A stretch of DNA of 64,000 bases from Rhizopus arrhizus (taxonomy: Eukaryota > Mucoromycota > Mucoromycetes > Mucorales > Rhizopodaceae): positions 558,001 through 622,000 of the forward strand of contig JAKZZE010000024.1 in assembly GCA_024220505.1 (NCBI GenBank), in the 5' to 3' direction. Within the stretch, counting starts at the first letter, position 1; the number at the start of each line of letters is the position of its first letter. The position numbers and the translations under genes were made by a program. Under the pieces are notes generated by a model, which was given only the letters and a program-made list of their open reading frames with translations, searched no databases and was not told the DNA's origin. Below are positions 23,852 through 35,888 of this stretch, piece after piece.

Positions 23852-25337
23852 ATGAATCAATTCACAAAGAGTTGTATTGAAGCCACAACGAATGAAATTG
23901 AATTTCTCATGTTCTTCAGTACCCGAATCTTCCCCTACAGCGAGTTGTTTTTATTTATGCTTACGATGAATGTGATACATGAATTATGTACAATGATTTA
24001 CAGGTTACTCAATATCCTTTTTCGTCTAGTCAGTGGCATGAATTCTAAGCCCAAGAATTCTTTGTGGGATATACAGACGACGATGGGCATGAGCACCCTT
24101 TGAGGATGAAGAGATTGTTTGGACAGAGAATAAGTTGGGCTTTTGAAGATTTATATTTCTTTTTATGAAATGGTTGTATCCAGCTGGATGACAATAGACA
24201 GCCCAGATTGATTTTGATCAAGCAAAGAGATTTACGTGGTCATATTGAAAAAAGATGAACAGAGAAGAAGGAAGGTATGGGTTGGTTGCTGAGTTGATAT
24301 TGGTTGTAAAGAACGTACTTGATTTATCAACTTATTCAATCATGAAAAGATCATCTTTTATCTACAAGACAAAGATCACTGTACGATGACTACACAAATT
24401 CACAGGGCTTTGATTTATAAAATAAGCAAGTCAGAAAAGAATCAATCGAGTTTTCATACTTTAACTGTAAACTATTGATTGACTTTAGAAACAAGGTTTC
24501 CAGACGGTTGAGCCATGCCAAAAGGTGAAGTTTTATTATCTTTCAAGTTGAAATGGAATAGGTAATGTGTGTTTATAAATTAAAATTATAGCTTTGGGTT
24601 GACCTGAAGTGTTCATATCCAAATTGAAATGACCACCTAAACTTAATTCACCTACAAAGATGAACCCAGCTCTCTCTCTCTCTCTTTTTTTAGAATCATC
24701 TCATTTAGCCGTCCATCTCCTATATTTGCCGAGAGATTTGATCTATCACCCTTTTGGATTCAATCAAGAAGTTGAACAATTAAAGAGATATGATTGTATG
24801 TCATGTGATGTACGACATAAGTTGTTTATAGCCTACACGTATTTCCTTTTATTAAATCTTTAATTGATTTATGGCCAATCAGTGGTAAAGTGATCTAAAG
24901 GAAAGAGTGGGATGACATTATTCAATAAATTATATTAACTCTTGCATCATTTTACTATAAAAACGATTTTATTGTTTTCAATTTGGTTTCTTTTTCACAG
25001 CCAATCACGTTAATAATCTAAACACTTTCAACAATCAAACTGAGTTTTATATTTCAACACGTGGCAAGAATTTTCTTTTGGTTCATGCACCATTCTTGTT
25101 TACTTTTTACAGTACTTTCTTAATTTGGTTTCAAGCGATTAAAAATGAAATACAAGCAAGAAATAATCAACTTGAACAAATCAGAGGTTTAAATGATTAA
25201 CAAAAGTCATTCTTGAAAAGAGTGGTTCATATCGGTGATTAAAAACAATGGGTGCTTTTCTCTCTCTCTCTTGCTTTTGTTGTATTTAGAGATATTATTG
25301 ACTGCTATTTTGGCCATTTGCTTTGATGTCCTTTGAT
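23852..25337 (+). pseudogene. Probable degenerate multi-exon membrane-protein gene
   Basis: Several protein-like segments lie in order on the plus strand but are broken by stops. They are a hydrophobic opening (23852), then FVGYTDDDGHEHPLRMKRL and ISWAFEDLYFF (24061-24165, followed by TGA where Trp would fit), PRLILIKQRDLRGHIEK (about 24200), YHPFGFNQEVEQLKRYD (about 24745-24795), and a last pair of exons. The last pair runs from about 25003: YISTRGKNFLLVHAPFLFTF, then a membrane-like segment, spliced at 25188 to an exon ending in LLTAILAICFDVL with a stop at 25335-25337. The last junction is a clean GT-AG intron, which argues that the 3' part was once (or still is) a gene. I cannot name the family. 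Part of 24480-24690 also reads well on the minus strand, so the interpretation is uncertain. Confidence 0.45.
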
Positions 25338-25894
25338 AAGTTTGATCTATAAAATAAAAAAAGGGAGAGATCAAGTAATGATGTGTCCATGAAGCTAAAA
25401 TAAAAATGATATGTTTGCAAGCATTAAGGGACTATTTTGTTTTGATCCTTATTATTTCTTATGAACTTGTCAAATAGCTGTCTCACAAAAGATGCTTATT
25501 CTAGGACTGAGGAATATGAATCGATATGTTTGCTAAACTTTTTCAAAGCCTTTCAAAATAAGCCTATGGTTTTCTATCCACTCACTATTTTCCTCCTTTT
25601 TCTTCTTTTAAATAGAGAATCTACCGCAAATTCATAAGATCTGACTGGTTTGATTAAACAAAATATTATTATTCCCCACTGGATCTTATTTCTTTAGTGC
25701 CAAGAAGAAGAAGAAGAAAATAAACCAACAAATGAGATTGTTCATAAGCTTTTCTCTTTTTCTTTCAAGATTGATTTTATACACTTTGGACTATAATGAT
25801 ACCTTGAAAGCAAGGAACAAAAAGGTATCTAAATGATCATTTTCTGAGCTTGGACTCTATTCATACACGATTGGATGTCAAACAAATATAGAAA
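25139..25894 (+). repeat. Inverted duplication, arm 1
   Basis: This 756-bp segment recurs in inverted orientation at 45299-46106. Arm 1 covers the end of the degenerate membrane-protein gene and its downstream spacer. The shared sequence starts at aaaaatgaaatacaagc and ends at caaatatagaaa; flanks then differ completely. By eye only about a dozen substitutions and a few small gaps separate the arms, apart from the CT/GA tract (13 nt here at 25259-25271, about 69 nt in arm 2). No transposase and no target-site duplication was seen. Confidence 0.93.
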
Positions 25895-27492
25895 ATAGCC
25901 ATATTGTCAGTGATCAAGAAAGCATGAATCCTGACATTGTTCATCTATCTTTAAACAACTCTTTTTGTTAATAATCAAGACTATAACATGGTCATAAAAG
26001 CATCTCTTTAAAGATTTACTTTTTGAAATTCAAATAAAGACTTTTTTTTTTTATTTATTTACTGTAGCCCAATAATAACAATGTAAAGAACATGAGATTC
26101 ATTGAACTTTACAAGAGAGTCAGGATCATGTCCTTTTATTCAATTCATCCTAGGTTCATGTATTCTTTGTTTCATCCAATTCAACCACTGCACCTGAATT
26201 ATACTTTAAACTCAATAAGCCACTGGTCACCTTGAACAAGCAGACAAACATGTGACGCTTATCTGATAAATGCCCAATAAACAAACAAAACAAGCAATGC
26301 TCATAAAACAAATGTTCATTATTACTTGTACTTGACCTGATGATCTTTCTGAATTCTTTTACTTGGAGGAGTTTATAATTTACTAAACACACTAATCATA
26401 TCCTATTCCCTAACTCTATCTTTTTTTTTTTTTGTTTATCTCCAAACACATAATACGGTTGCGCAGAAAGTGTGTGTGTGAAAGAGAGATTTTCTTTTTA
26501 TTTGAAACTTAAAGATATCTTTTGAATCTTTTTATGTGCAAAATATTATTTCTTTTTGTGTAATCTTCTTAAAATGATGATCTCTTGTTTAAAAAATATT
26601 CTAATTAGTTTTAGTAAACAGTTAGCTTCATTCGATAATTATAGAAATGGGCTGTTGAATAAGTATTGGTAGTAGCTCCTTTATTAATTGAATAAGTGTA
26701 GAATCACGTCACTACTGATAAACCGTCAGCAGACATCTTGGATCCTCACACGAGCTATTCAATAAACCTGGGCCCACTAAATGTTTAAGAAGATATCGAA
26801 TTATTCATGTGTTTGTGCACTCCAAAAGGTCTTGTTCAACTTATTTCAATAGCTCATGCCAACTTGCTGATCTTTTACAATGGATTGCTTTTACTCTCAA
26901 ACTTTCTAAACTACTATCAACTCATTTTGAACTCACGACTTGATCGTCTTGTAAAGACCTAAACCTTTTTTTAGTCACAGAGACATACTTGACGCGAAAC
27001 AAAAGTTAAACTTTGTGATACCATATTGCGTATGAGACTGAGCCATAGGCTGCACTATTAGTCATGATAACCGTCTTGTGTAGACCAATGGTTGAGATGA
27101 TATAGAACATTAATGATACCTTAAAGATTGAATGCTCAGTGATTCAAAGGGTCACTGTTCTCATCTTTTAGTGGTCAATTACAACAACAAACAGTATTCA
27201 TCCTTTTATTAAATGGGGCCAAAGCTCCTTTTTTTCTCTCTTTCTGTACAACAATATTAGCTGTTTTAATAAATTAATACATTTTAGATTAACTCCAACA
27301 TTTGCTATGTTTGTTGCAGTGATTGTCATCATACATATTTTTAGCCAAGTGTTATCTTTATTGATTTACTGCATTTTTTATATTATTCTTTTATTAATAA
27401 ATAATTAGATGAATGCAGCTATTAAATGATTAAAAAAAAATAATTCCGACAAATACGTTGTCAGCAAAAGAAGCTTGTATCTTTTGATTGCC

Positions 27493-27885
27493 ATGCGACT
27501 CGTAGCATTATTATTTTCGAGTGAAACACAAGCGGAGTCTATTGCGTTATTAAAAAAATTAACTGCTTTAAAAATAGCCCTGGGCGGAACCGATGACGGT
27601 CCTCTGGGATGACCTCTCTCCTTTGGTCCTTCAGCTCAACCTGGAGACTCTACATCAGGTGACTTTAAATCAAAGACCGCAACCCTAAGCGTACCCCTCT
27701 TGTGCAGTGAGTTTTCATTTGATCATTTACCATCGATTGAGAAGGGGATGTGCGTGATGAAAATATACGATTGGTTTAATCAAAAGACATTCTTTGTTCA
27801 TTACAAAATATACAGCGTAATACAAGAAAAAAAAATCGAGCGATTTATAAAGAAGAGAACTATACATATCATCATCATCCATTGA
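27493..27885 (+). pseudogene. ORF chain broken by one in-frame TGA
   Basis: From an ATG at 27493 one frame stays open for 39 codons (ALLKKLTALKIALGG near its end), meets a TGA at 27610, and then continues open to 27885 with GPSAQPGDSTSGDFKSKTATL. The 27570-27715 part is less AT-rich than its surroundings and has non-random composition, which suggests a remnant of a coding sequence. There is a splice-acceptor-like ttggtccttcag at about 27623-27634, so an intron could remove the stop, although no good donor is obvious. No family is recognised. A gene remnant or transposon fragment is the most likely reading. Confidence 0.3.
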
Positions 27886-29090
27886 AGTTTTACCCCTCTT
27901 TTTTTTTAAAAAAAAAAAATAAGCCTTTCGGAAGTAATCCAAATTATCGGTTCGTATCCAAGGATAGACATACACCAAGTGAAACCAAAAACAAGTCATT
28001 ATGCTACATTCAAAGAGAGCAAACGATTGGCTCTTGTTAAACACGCATCACACCTAACAAAACCTTTTTTTTTTTGTTCACATCATTCCACTCTAAAGAC
28101 ACAATTAAGAATTTAATTTCTGCTGAGCTTATTTCTATTGTTATCCTTTTTTCTTGCCTTCATAAATTACGTCTCCAACAAAGACAGAGAATATCACGCT
28201 GAATGTAACAATGCTTATTTGACAGGTTAATAATATCACTTTGGGTGATACAGAATAAACAAAAATAGAATAGACTTGGGAAATGAATTAAACCATCTGT
28301 TAAATCTACATTTAAAGCAAAATTTAAAAGACAACACATGGCAACCATTTTCTCTTGATTGGTGCATCCTTTTTTTCTTTTTCATTGTTCATAAACTCCT
28401 CTTGTATTATGAAAGAAGGGAAAGGGACTTTGAGGATTAACTTTTTTGGTAGTGCATGTGTATTGTGAAAATTTTTAATCTATTTTTTCAATGACGTATT
28501 TGAATATAGTTATGCATTTCATACGCTCTTCTTCAAGAAGTATTTTAAATGTCGTTGCTAATCATTTGTCCCCTCCCCCCTATTTTTTTTCACAAGAACG
28601 ACGGGAGTTTAGTTACAAAAGAAGGGGAGCACTGTCTTTGTTGAAGGGGAAAAATGCTTCGTTTATAATTTGACGTCACTCAAGTTTTACACATGGCAAA
28701 AAAAAAAGATCTGTCGCTATTAAACTTTTATAAATTATAATAAAGGAGAGGGAAAGGCAGAAAATAATAAATGACAAAAAAAGGGTCTAGAAGCCCTTTT
28801 TTTTTAGCAAAAAAGGAAGTAAATACGGTTTACCATGACAACCTACGATCGTGGGGAACCCTCACTTTATTTAGAATGCCATGACAACTTAAAAATATGA
28901 TGAGCACCTCCTGATTTCCTTCTTAGTACATTCTATTATAAAATCCCCCCTTACTTTCCTTATTTGAAATACCATATAAAAAAATATAAATACATCTAAT
29001 CATCACCTTTCTCGGCTCTTTTCTTCTTCTTTTTTACCACTTGCACTTTCGCGTTTCTATTTACTTTTCCATTTTCTCTCTTCCACTTCT

Positions 29091-31170
29091 ATGGCAAACA
29101 ACTATTCAGCCCAAACATCATTACCAGAAGAATCATTCGACCAACACCATTCTTTGGTTCCAGCAAATCGACTTCAGCCTCCAACAAAAGAAAATACAGA
29201 GGAAAGATTATCACAGATTGATGAGTTGAAATATTTCTTGGGTACAGCCACCAATGACTGGGACTCCCACTGTAAAGTAAGAGCTTTCCCTTTACCCACG
29301 GGTGAAAGTATCTCTTGTGTCTTTTGGAACGATCTTTTCCATGTGACCGGAACTGACATTGTTCGAACCCTCCTCTACCGTTTTCACCTTTTCGGTCGTC
29401 CAGTCACCAACCTCAAAAAATTTGAAGAAGGCATCTTTTCCGATTTGCGTAACCTCAAGCCTGGGATGGACGCCTCCTTGGAAGAACCAAAATCAGAGTT
29501 TTTAGAAATGTTATACAAGAACAATTGCATCAGAACTCAAAAAAAGCAAAAAGTATTCTATTGGTTTTCAGTACCTCATGATCGTTTATTCTTGGATGCC
29601 TTAGAACGAGACCTGAAGAGAGAAAAGATTGGATTGGAAACTACGAGTGTCGCTGTTGCCGAACCAGCCACCAGCCTCACACTGGACACAGCCCAAGAGA
29701 TGTTTGATCAATTAAGAAAATCAATGTCGCTATCTGCAGTTGCTGCTGCTCAAGTCTTGGATGAATCTGTCATTGCAAGCGCAAATACTTCACCTCAAAT
29801 CCATCATACCTTACTTAATACTTCAACAGGTAATTAATCTTTTTTTTATTGTCTATTTATTTGGGAGAGGGGGGGGGAAATGGGTTATATGTCTCGGTAA
29901 GAATATATACCCAAAAAAAAAAAAAAAAAAAAATAGAAATAAAGTAACTTTTTTTTAATAATTTCTTTTCTTCTTTATTTCATTTCTGCTATTTTACTTT
30001 TCTGTGTGTGACGCATTAGATGATCTGCCCGAATTATCTTCACATGACTTTGAAAATGACTGGTCCAGCTGGAATGAAGCATTTGAATCAAAGCACCAAT
30101 CGCTTTCTTCTTCTATTCCAATTGAACAGGGGCAGGTGACAAGCCATTCAGCTGGCACATCCCCCACAAGACCACTGTCACCCGTCTTAGCTTCGGTTCA
30201 TCTTCCGTTTGATTCCTTTGATCACGATCAGAAGCAAAGAATCTTTGGCGCCTTTTCTCTGTTCGAAGGTTCTCCGACTTACAAACAAAGGCAAAGAAAA
30301 CGTACTTCTTCTTTACATCAACATCACAATCAACTCGAGTTGGCTGCTATCAACGCTGGCTTGGCTGTTGACCCTCATATGTTTAGTGATGATAGTAATC
30401 CTGAAAGAACCTTTGTCTGTCCTCTTTCTCGCTGTGGCAGAGTCTTCAAGAGGCTGGAGCATCTGAAAAGGCATTTTAGGACGCATACGATGGAACGACC
30501 TTATGCTTGTAACATGTGTGGCAAGTCATTCTCCAGAACCGATAACCTCACTCAACACAAAAAGACCCATACGCGTTCAAGGTCTTCTTCGCTCGTCTCT
30601 CGATCCAAAGAGAACAAAGAAAAGAATGCACCGTGCTCAGATGAAAAGCCTCGGAGTGAGACAAACACGACGACGACCAGTCGACTTCGTCGTAGTCATC
30701 TAAAAAGAAATGCTTCTTCTTGTTCCAAGATTGACACTTACTTTTATAATGCGATCGTCAACAGCACCAGTGCTTGTAATAGTCCGACAATTAGTCCCCA
30801 AGTGTTATCATCCAAAGTAAATGACGAGGTCTTTGATATGTCTGGTCTTGGTGTGGTTGATGCACCCCCGATGAGTTCTGTTACCACTGATGACATGGTC
30901 TTGACTTCTGAGTATTATCCGCCTCCTTCTCTTTTGTGGAATCCAAGTAGTAGTGAAAGTAGTCTGAATGGTCCATATCCTTTAACAGCCTCTTCCTCTA
31001 CTTCTTCTGTACTAAATGAATCTATTCCTTATTCATTCTATGATGATCCTTTCAACAGCAGTGAACAGCAACCTGCCTCTTGGTATTCAAGTGCTGCGTC
31101 TTCGCCTACTCTATGCCCCTCTATGTATGATCAACCTTCCTTGTCAGAAATCTATCCATATCACATCTAA
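29091..31170 (+). CDS. STE12: Ste12-type transcription factor with two C2H2 fingers
   Basis: Two exons (29091-29829, 30020-31170) around a 190-nt intron encode 629 residues. The STE domain fills about residues 40-190, with [40 protein letters not shown] and [23 protein letters not shown]. This is the homeodomain-like DNA-binding region that acts downstream of the pheromone/filamentation MAP kinase. Two C2H2 fingers follow at C380/C385/H398/H402 and C410/C413/H426/H430. The Ste12 plus C-terminal C2H2 layout is usual in filamentous fungi and absent in S. cerevisiae. Both ends are Ser-rich and probably disordered. The intron is long for this window and contains a G run and an A run. It converges on ERG6. 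Confidence 0.96.
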
Positions 31171-31509
31171 ATGTTCTCCTTGGATCATTTTATGAACACT
31201 TTCCTTTTTTGTATGTATATGTCTGATGTATACATATGCTGTCTATTCATTATTAGGTGTAAGCAACCCTATACATATTCTCTACATATCTTATACATAG
31301 TCCTTCTTTTTTATATATTTTACTGTATGTTATATTATTTTCCCCCCCTCTTTACATATGAACTACTTACTTTTATGCAAATAAATACTATTATTATTAT
31401 TATTATTATTCTTATTCAAAACTTTTTCTTTATTTAGTTCTAATGTACATGTAAAATTTGAAGGGGAGTAATTAGATAATGTGGAATGAGGAGATACAGA
31501 GATTGATTT
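31171..31509. other. Convergent 3' region between STE12 and ERG6
   Basis: 339 bases, T-rich after STE12, with a (TAT/ATT)n microsatellite near 31391-31410. An 88-codon hydrophobic frame starting right at the STE12 stop is low-complexity 3'UTR translation. aaataaa at 31380 could end STE12 transcripts. Confidence 0.6.
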
Positions 31510-32739
31510 TTAGGGCTTCTTGGCAACAAAGAAATACATGGGAGTAAACAAGTTATCTTTTGCACCAGCAACCAAAGCATCTGCAGCCGTTTCTAAAACT
31601 CTCTGTGTTTCCACTGTGCCCTTTGGTGCCAAACCGACCTTTTCCAATAGACGAACGAGATTTGTTGTAGTAAATCGACCAGCCTTGGTCATGGCAAATG
31701 TAGTGATCACATCTTTGAGTGTTTGGCATTTGCGTATATCACCTTCAAGAGGATAATACCAGTGAATAGCATCACCCATGTTAGCAAGATCATGATTCAT
31801 CTCGACATCAAATCCAACATTTTCAAGGGCTGCAATACATTCTTGAGCGGTGCGCATCTTGGGAATACCGTTACCAATTTCAATTTCATGTGCAATCTGC
31901 CTGTGCTCAGGGTTGTTTTCATCAAATTTATCAGTCATCACCCATTCATAACAACCAAAGCTTCCTCCAGGTTTCAACACACGAAAGATTTCACCATAGA
32001 TACCTTCAAAGGTAGGCGCATGACATGTAGCTTCAATCGCATAAACAGCATCAAATGTGTTGTCTTCAAAAGGCATTTCCATAAAGTTACCCTATCATCA
32101 TCTCAGTTTCCTATCTCTCTTTTTCCTCTTGAATTATTACCTTTATGAATTCAGTTTGATCTTGCAATAGTTCTTTAGAGGCATAATGCTTGGCTCTTTC
32201 TACTTGATAAGCATTGTTGTTTAAACCAGTGACATGAGCACCAGTAAAGTGAGCGATTTCACGTGCAGGACCACCTACACCACAACCCACATCAAGCACA
32301 CGCATGTCCTTTTTGATACCAAGATGAGCAGCCAAATAATGTTCATGACGAGCAATGGCCCTTCCAAATTCCTCACCAACATAAAAACGACAAAAGTGGA
32401 AACTTGAGCCCCAACCTATCATCCCAAAGCATAAATGAGCTGATCCATGCCACCTTTTTTCTTTGTCTATTTACCATATTCATAAAAATCAGTCGCTAAA
32501 TTATAATAGGAATTCACAAGGGTCGTATAGTCTCCTTTTCTCGTCTCTTCATCCTCCTTTGTCTCATTTGCCACTTTTTCCTTCCAAAGGTTTAGATAAG
32601 CATCTGTCGTGGCATGGTGGACCTCTGCATTCTTTGAACGCAGATTGGAAATAAGACCGGATTTGATCTTGTCACCGTGAAGGGCACGAGCGTATGCATA
32701 ATCCTCAGCATGATTAGTAGAAACAGTGGATACAGTCAT
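31510..32739 (-). CDS. ERG6: Sterol 24-C-methyltransferase
   Basis: SAM-dependent enzyme that methylates C-24 of zymosterol-type sterols in ergosterol synthesis at the ER or lipid droplets. Three exons (32739-32475, 32415-32141, 32091-31510) total 1122 nt, 373 residues, typical for the family. Visible features are [19 protein letters not shown] (sterol methyltransferase N-terminal box), SAM motif [11 protein letters not shown] at 128-137, [10 protein letters not shown] (region II, substrate binding), [20 protein letters not shown], and the C-terminal sterol methyltransferase domain ending in FFVAKKP. All key motifs are intact. It is divergent from nothing nearby and follows MSH1 on the same strand. 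Confidence 0.97.
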
Positions 32740-33117
32740 TTTTTTTTTGCTGTTGAGAAATTAAAAAAGAGATAAGGTTGAATAACGATTTCGCTTGATT
32801 TTCTTTTAAATAGCCAGTCAGCTTGCGCTGTATGCTTCCCCGTTTGCTGTATCTCCTTCCGTTCGTCACTCTCCGCTCATTGTTGCACAATTAGGGTTGT
32901 TTAATTTCCATTTTTGTAACAATTGAAACGGCCTGCAGACAAAGCCAAGACGAAGCGTTGTGAGACAGTGAACATGTAAAACAGTGATGAATGCACATTT
33001 TGAATTGAATCGTTTTATAAGATGCTTTATAGTATTTTCTCTATATTAAAAATGGAAAGAAGGGGTATACTTATTCAACCGCTGATTGAATACCATGCGA
33101 ATAGAAAGGAATGGGAT
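32740..33117. other. Spacer between MSH1 3' end and ERG6 promoter
   Basis: 378 bases holding the ERG6 promoter and leader (right of ERG6) and the MSH1 3'UTR. The part at 32810-32950 is less AT-rich than usual here. No ORF or RNA gene was seen. Confidence 0.5.
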
Positions 33118-35888
33118 TTAAAAAATAATTTTGCCAGCAAGCTTTTGATTGTCTTGAACTTGATTCCACATTGATTTAGCTTTGTCGATGACAGAAATGG
33201 GTAAGCCTGTGTTCAATTCATAAGAATCAATCTACATCTTTATTCTTGTTCTTTTTATTACCTGCTAATTGAGCTACTTTCAGACCGTGTGATTGACGGC
33301 AGACCCCAGGCTGTACTTTATGTACAAAGCGAAAATACCCAGATTGATTTTCTTCTATGCTTGTTCTATAACATTTGATATTTTTATGGTCTTGAATGGC
33401 ATCGGCCAACTCATGATAATGGGTTGCGTATAATGCTCGGCATTGAATGGTATTATGCAAATGATCCAAGATACCAAAGGCGAGTGAAAAGCCTTCAGCA
33501 GTGGATGTACCCCTTCCTACTTCATCCATAATCACCGTAGATTTTTCAGTAGCTAGTTTCAAGATCGTAGCCACTTCGCTCATCTCAACCATAAAAGTAG
33601 ACTGATTCTGTGCCAGATTGTCTGCTGCACCCACTCGACTAAAGATCCTATCCGTTATACCAACCCAAGCACGGTCCGCGGGTACGAAGGATCCCATGTG
33701 TGCCATAAGGACAATGATGGCATACTGTCGTAAAAAGGTACTCTTGCCACCCATGTTGGGCCCCGTCAAGAGCCAGATGCGTTGATCGCGATCAAGAACA
33801 CAATCATTACTTACAAACAGCTTTCCTTTTTTAGCCAAATTGGCTTCTACCACGGGATGTCTACCACCGATGATCATGGTTCGATTGGTACGTGTGATTC
33901 GGGGCCGCACATATTGGCGTTCTCGAGCAAGATGAGCAAAGGAGGACAAGACGTCGAGTTGTGCTAGTTTTCGACAGCTGTGCAAGATGGATGTGCTGTG
34001 GTCCAACAGTCGATCGACAACTTGATCAAACACATCACTTTCAATCTCCATAATTTGAGATTGGACTGTACTTAGACGTAGGGATAGGCTTGACCACTCC
34101 TCCACTTGATATCGGCTTTTACTCTTTGTGTTACTCACCAGTTGGGCATGTGGGAATCGTTTCAGTAAATTGGCCGATTGTCTCGTGTTGACCTCCACAA
34201 TATGCTTAAAGTTTCCATCGGCAAGCAAAGAAGCCGAGTTGCCACACAGTTGACGGAGATCGTTTTGAAGATCTACTCGTTCTTTTTCCAATCGGTCCAT
34301 CTCATGATGAAGCTGCAAAAGATCGGGATGAAACGCATGATTGACATAGCCATATTCCTTAATTTCTTTAGATTGTATCTTTTCATAATCAAATGCATCT
34401 TCAATGTATCTAGCAATCTCTGGGTGTGAGTCCATACTCGAAAGCAGCCTTAAAAGATTTTCTGAATCAGCATCTTTTAGTTTTTTATGAATACTCCTCA
34501 TGATATCAAGTGTAGACCATACTTCAAATACATCTGAATGTTGTCCTCTTTTCAAGGCAAGCCTTTGAAGAGCTCTCTGAGCGTCAGTACTTTGACGAAG
34601 TAGGCTGCGTACGTCTTCTAACATAAAGGGATCACACTTAAAATACTCTACAATATCAAGCCTCTCCTTGATCTCTTTCACACTTGTTAAAGGAGAAGAT
34701 ATCCACCGAGTAAGTAATCGTGAGCCTGCACTAGTCGATGTGCGGTCAAGGATATCCAATAAACTATCTGTTCTTTTCCCTTGCAAGGTCTTTACAAGTT
34801 CCAGTGAATCCATGGCTGCACTATCAATACATACTGTATCATGTATACTGAACTTGGTTGGCATTTGCCATTTAATCCTTTTATCGACATGAGTTTCATT
34901 TACATAAGCCATCAGAGCCATAGCTGCTCCTAATTCAAGATGTCCAAAATCAGGAGAATTCTCTGCAAATTTGTTAAACAGAGCCTGAAATGCTTTGAAA
35001 CCAGCAGTTGCATTGTACTGCTGATCAGATTGATAACTTAGAGCAATACTTGAATTATTCAACAAAAGCTTTGTAATCGGATCATACATGTCAAGGTCAG
35101 AAAAGCCTTGCTGTAACACCTCGTCCAGTGGTTTTTTGGATTCAGGCAAAACAACCTCTCTTGGTCTGATCCTCGCAAGATCGTCTTTCAGTGCCTCTAA
35201 TGTTGTTTCCTGCATAACAAACTCGCCTACAGAAACATCCACCCAAGCTAACCCGATTTTCTCTTGTTTGGAAGGAAAGATGGAAAGAAGGTAATTGTAT
35301 TGATTTGATTCCAAGAATCGTTCTTCAATCACAGTGCCTGGTGTGATGATACGCGTGATACGGCGTTGAATACCAAGAGTCGATCGGTCATCTCGAGACA
35401 CTGCACCTGATTGTTCACAGAGAGCGACTCTGCATTGCAATCGATTCACAAGGATATCGAGATATCTGTCGAGTGATCGTAAGGGGAATCCGGCAAAATC
35501 GACAGTGATATTGGATGTGATCATTTTCTTTGTCAACTTTAAATCAAGCTGCGGTGCATACCGTGTTGCGTGAGACTCATACAACTAGCAAAGAGGGATG
35601 AATATTCTCCTTTTTCGGAAACAGTTGAACTCTTACTTCATAAAAGTCGCCTACTTGAACTAGTAATACACAAAGTGGATATTTTTTGCTGTATTCTCGA
35701 ACAGTGTCCAGCACAACCGAACCAGTTGATATTTCCTTTTTCTCAAGAGCTTTTGCTGAATTGATATTTGTCTGAATAACAAGATCGCTTAATCTCACTG
35801 TGGAAACTTTCTTTCTTGAAGGATATTGAACAGAAAAAGATCTTGAATTCAAGCATTTTAAATAAATCGGTTTGAGACGTCGAAGCAT
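33118..35888 (-). CDS. MSH1: Mitochondrial MutS homologue Msh1
   Basis: DNA mismatch-recognition ATPase thought to protect mitochondrial DNA. Three exons (35888-35637, 35584-33262, 33206-33118) total 2664 nt, 887 residues (yeast Msh1 959). The basic, Ser/Arg-rich N-terminus (MLRRLKPIYLKC...) fits a mitochondrial presequence. The mismatch-binding Phe-X-Glu motif is at residues 82-84 in GDFYELYE, and the junction of exons 1 and 2 falls just after it. The Walker A motif TGPNMGGKST is at about 690-700, followed by Walker B VIMDEVGRGTS and the ATYH/HE signature in ALYATHYHEL. The short last exon supplies LPISVIDKAK, the helix-turn-helix end of the ATPase. No interaction domain for other Msh proteins is obvious. 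Confidence 0.95.

Larger units (their letters stand above)
22856..29090. other. 6.2-kb gene-poor region
   Basis: The longest stretch in the window without an intact gene. It contains a run of 30 A at 22890-22919, a degenerate membrane-protein gene (23852-25337), one arm of the long inverted duplication (25139-25894), and a short ORF chain broken by one stop (27493-27885). The rest is AT-rich with frames that look like noise, including the 78-codon frame at 26156-26392 (-). The last 300 bases are the STE12 promoter and leader. Confidence 0.55.

Noticed and set aside
27560..27720. Possible structured ncRNA (snRNA, RNase P or SRP)
   Set aside because: None of the conserved boxes of these RNAs could be matched; an ORF remnant explains the composition better.
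31171..31437. Hydrophobic 88-codon ORF directly after the STE12 stop
   Set aside because: T-rich 3'UTR translation ending in an Ile run from an ATT repeat.
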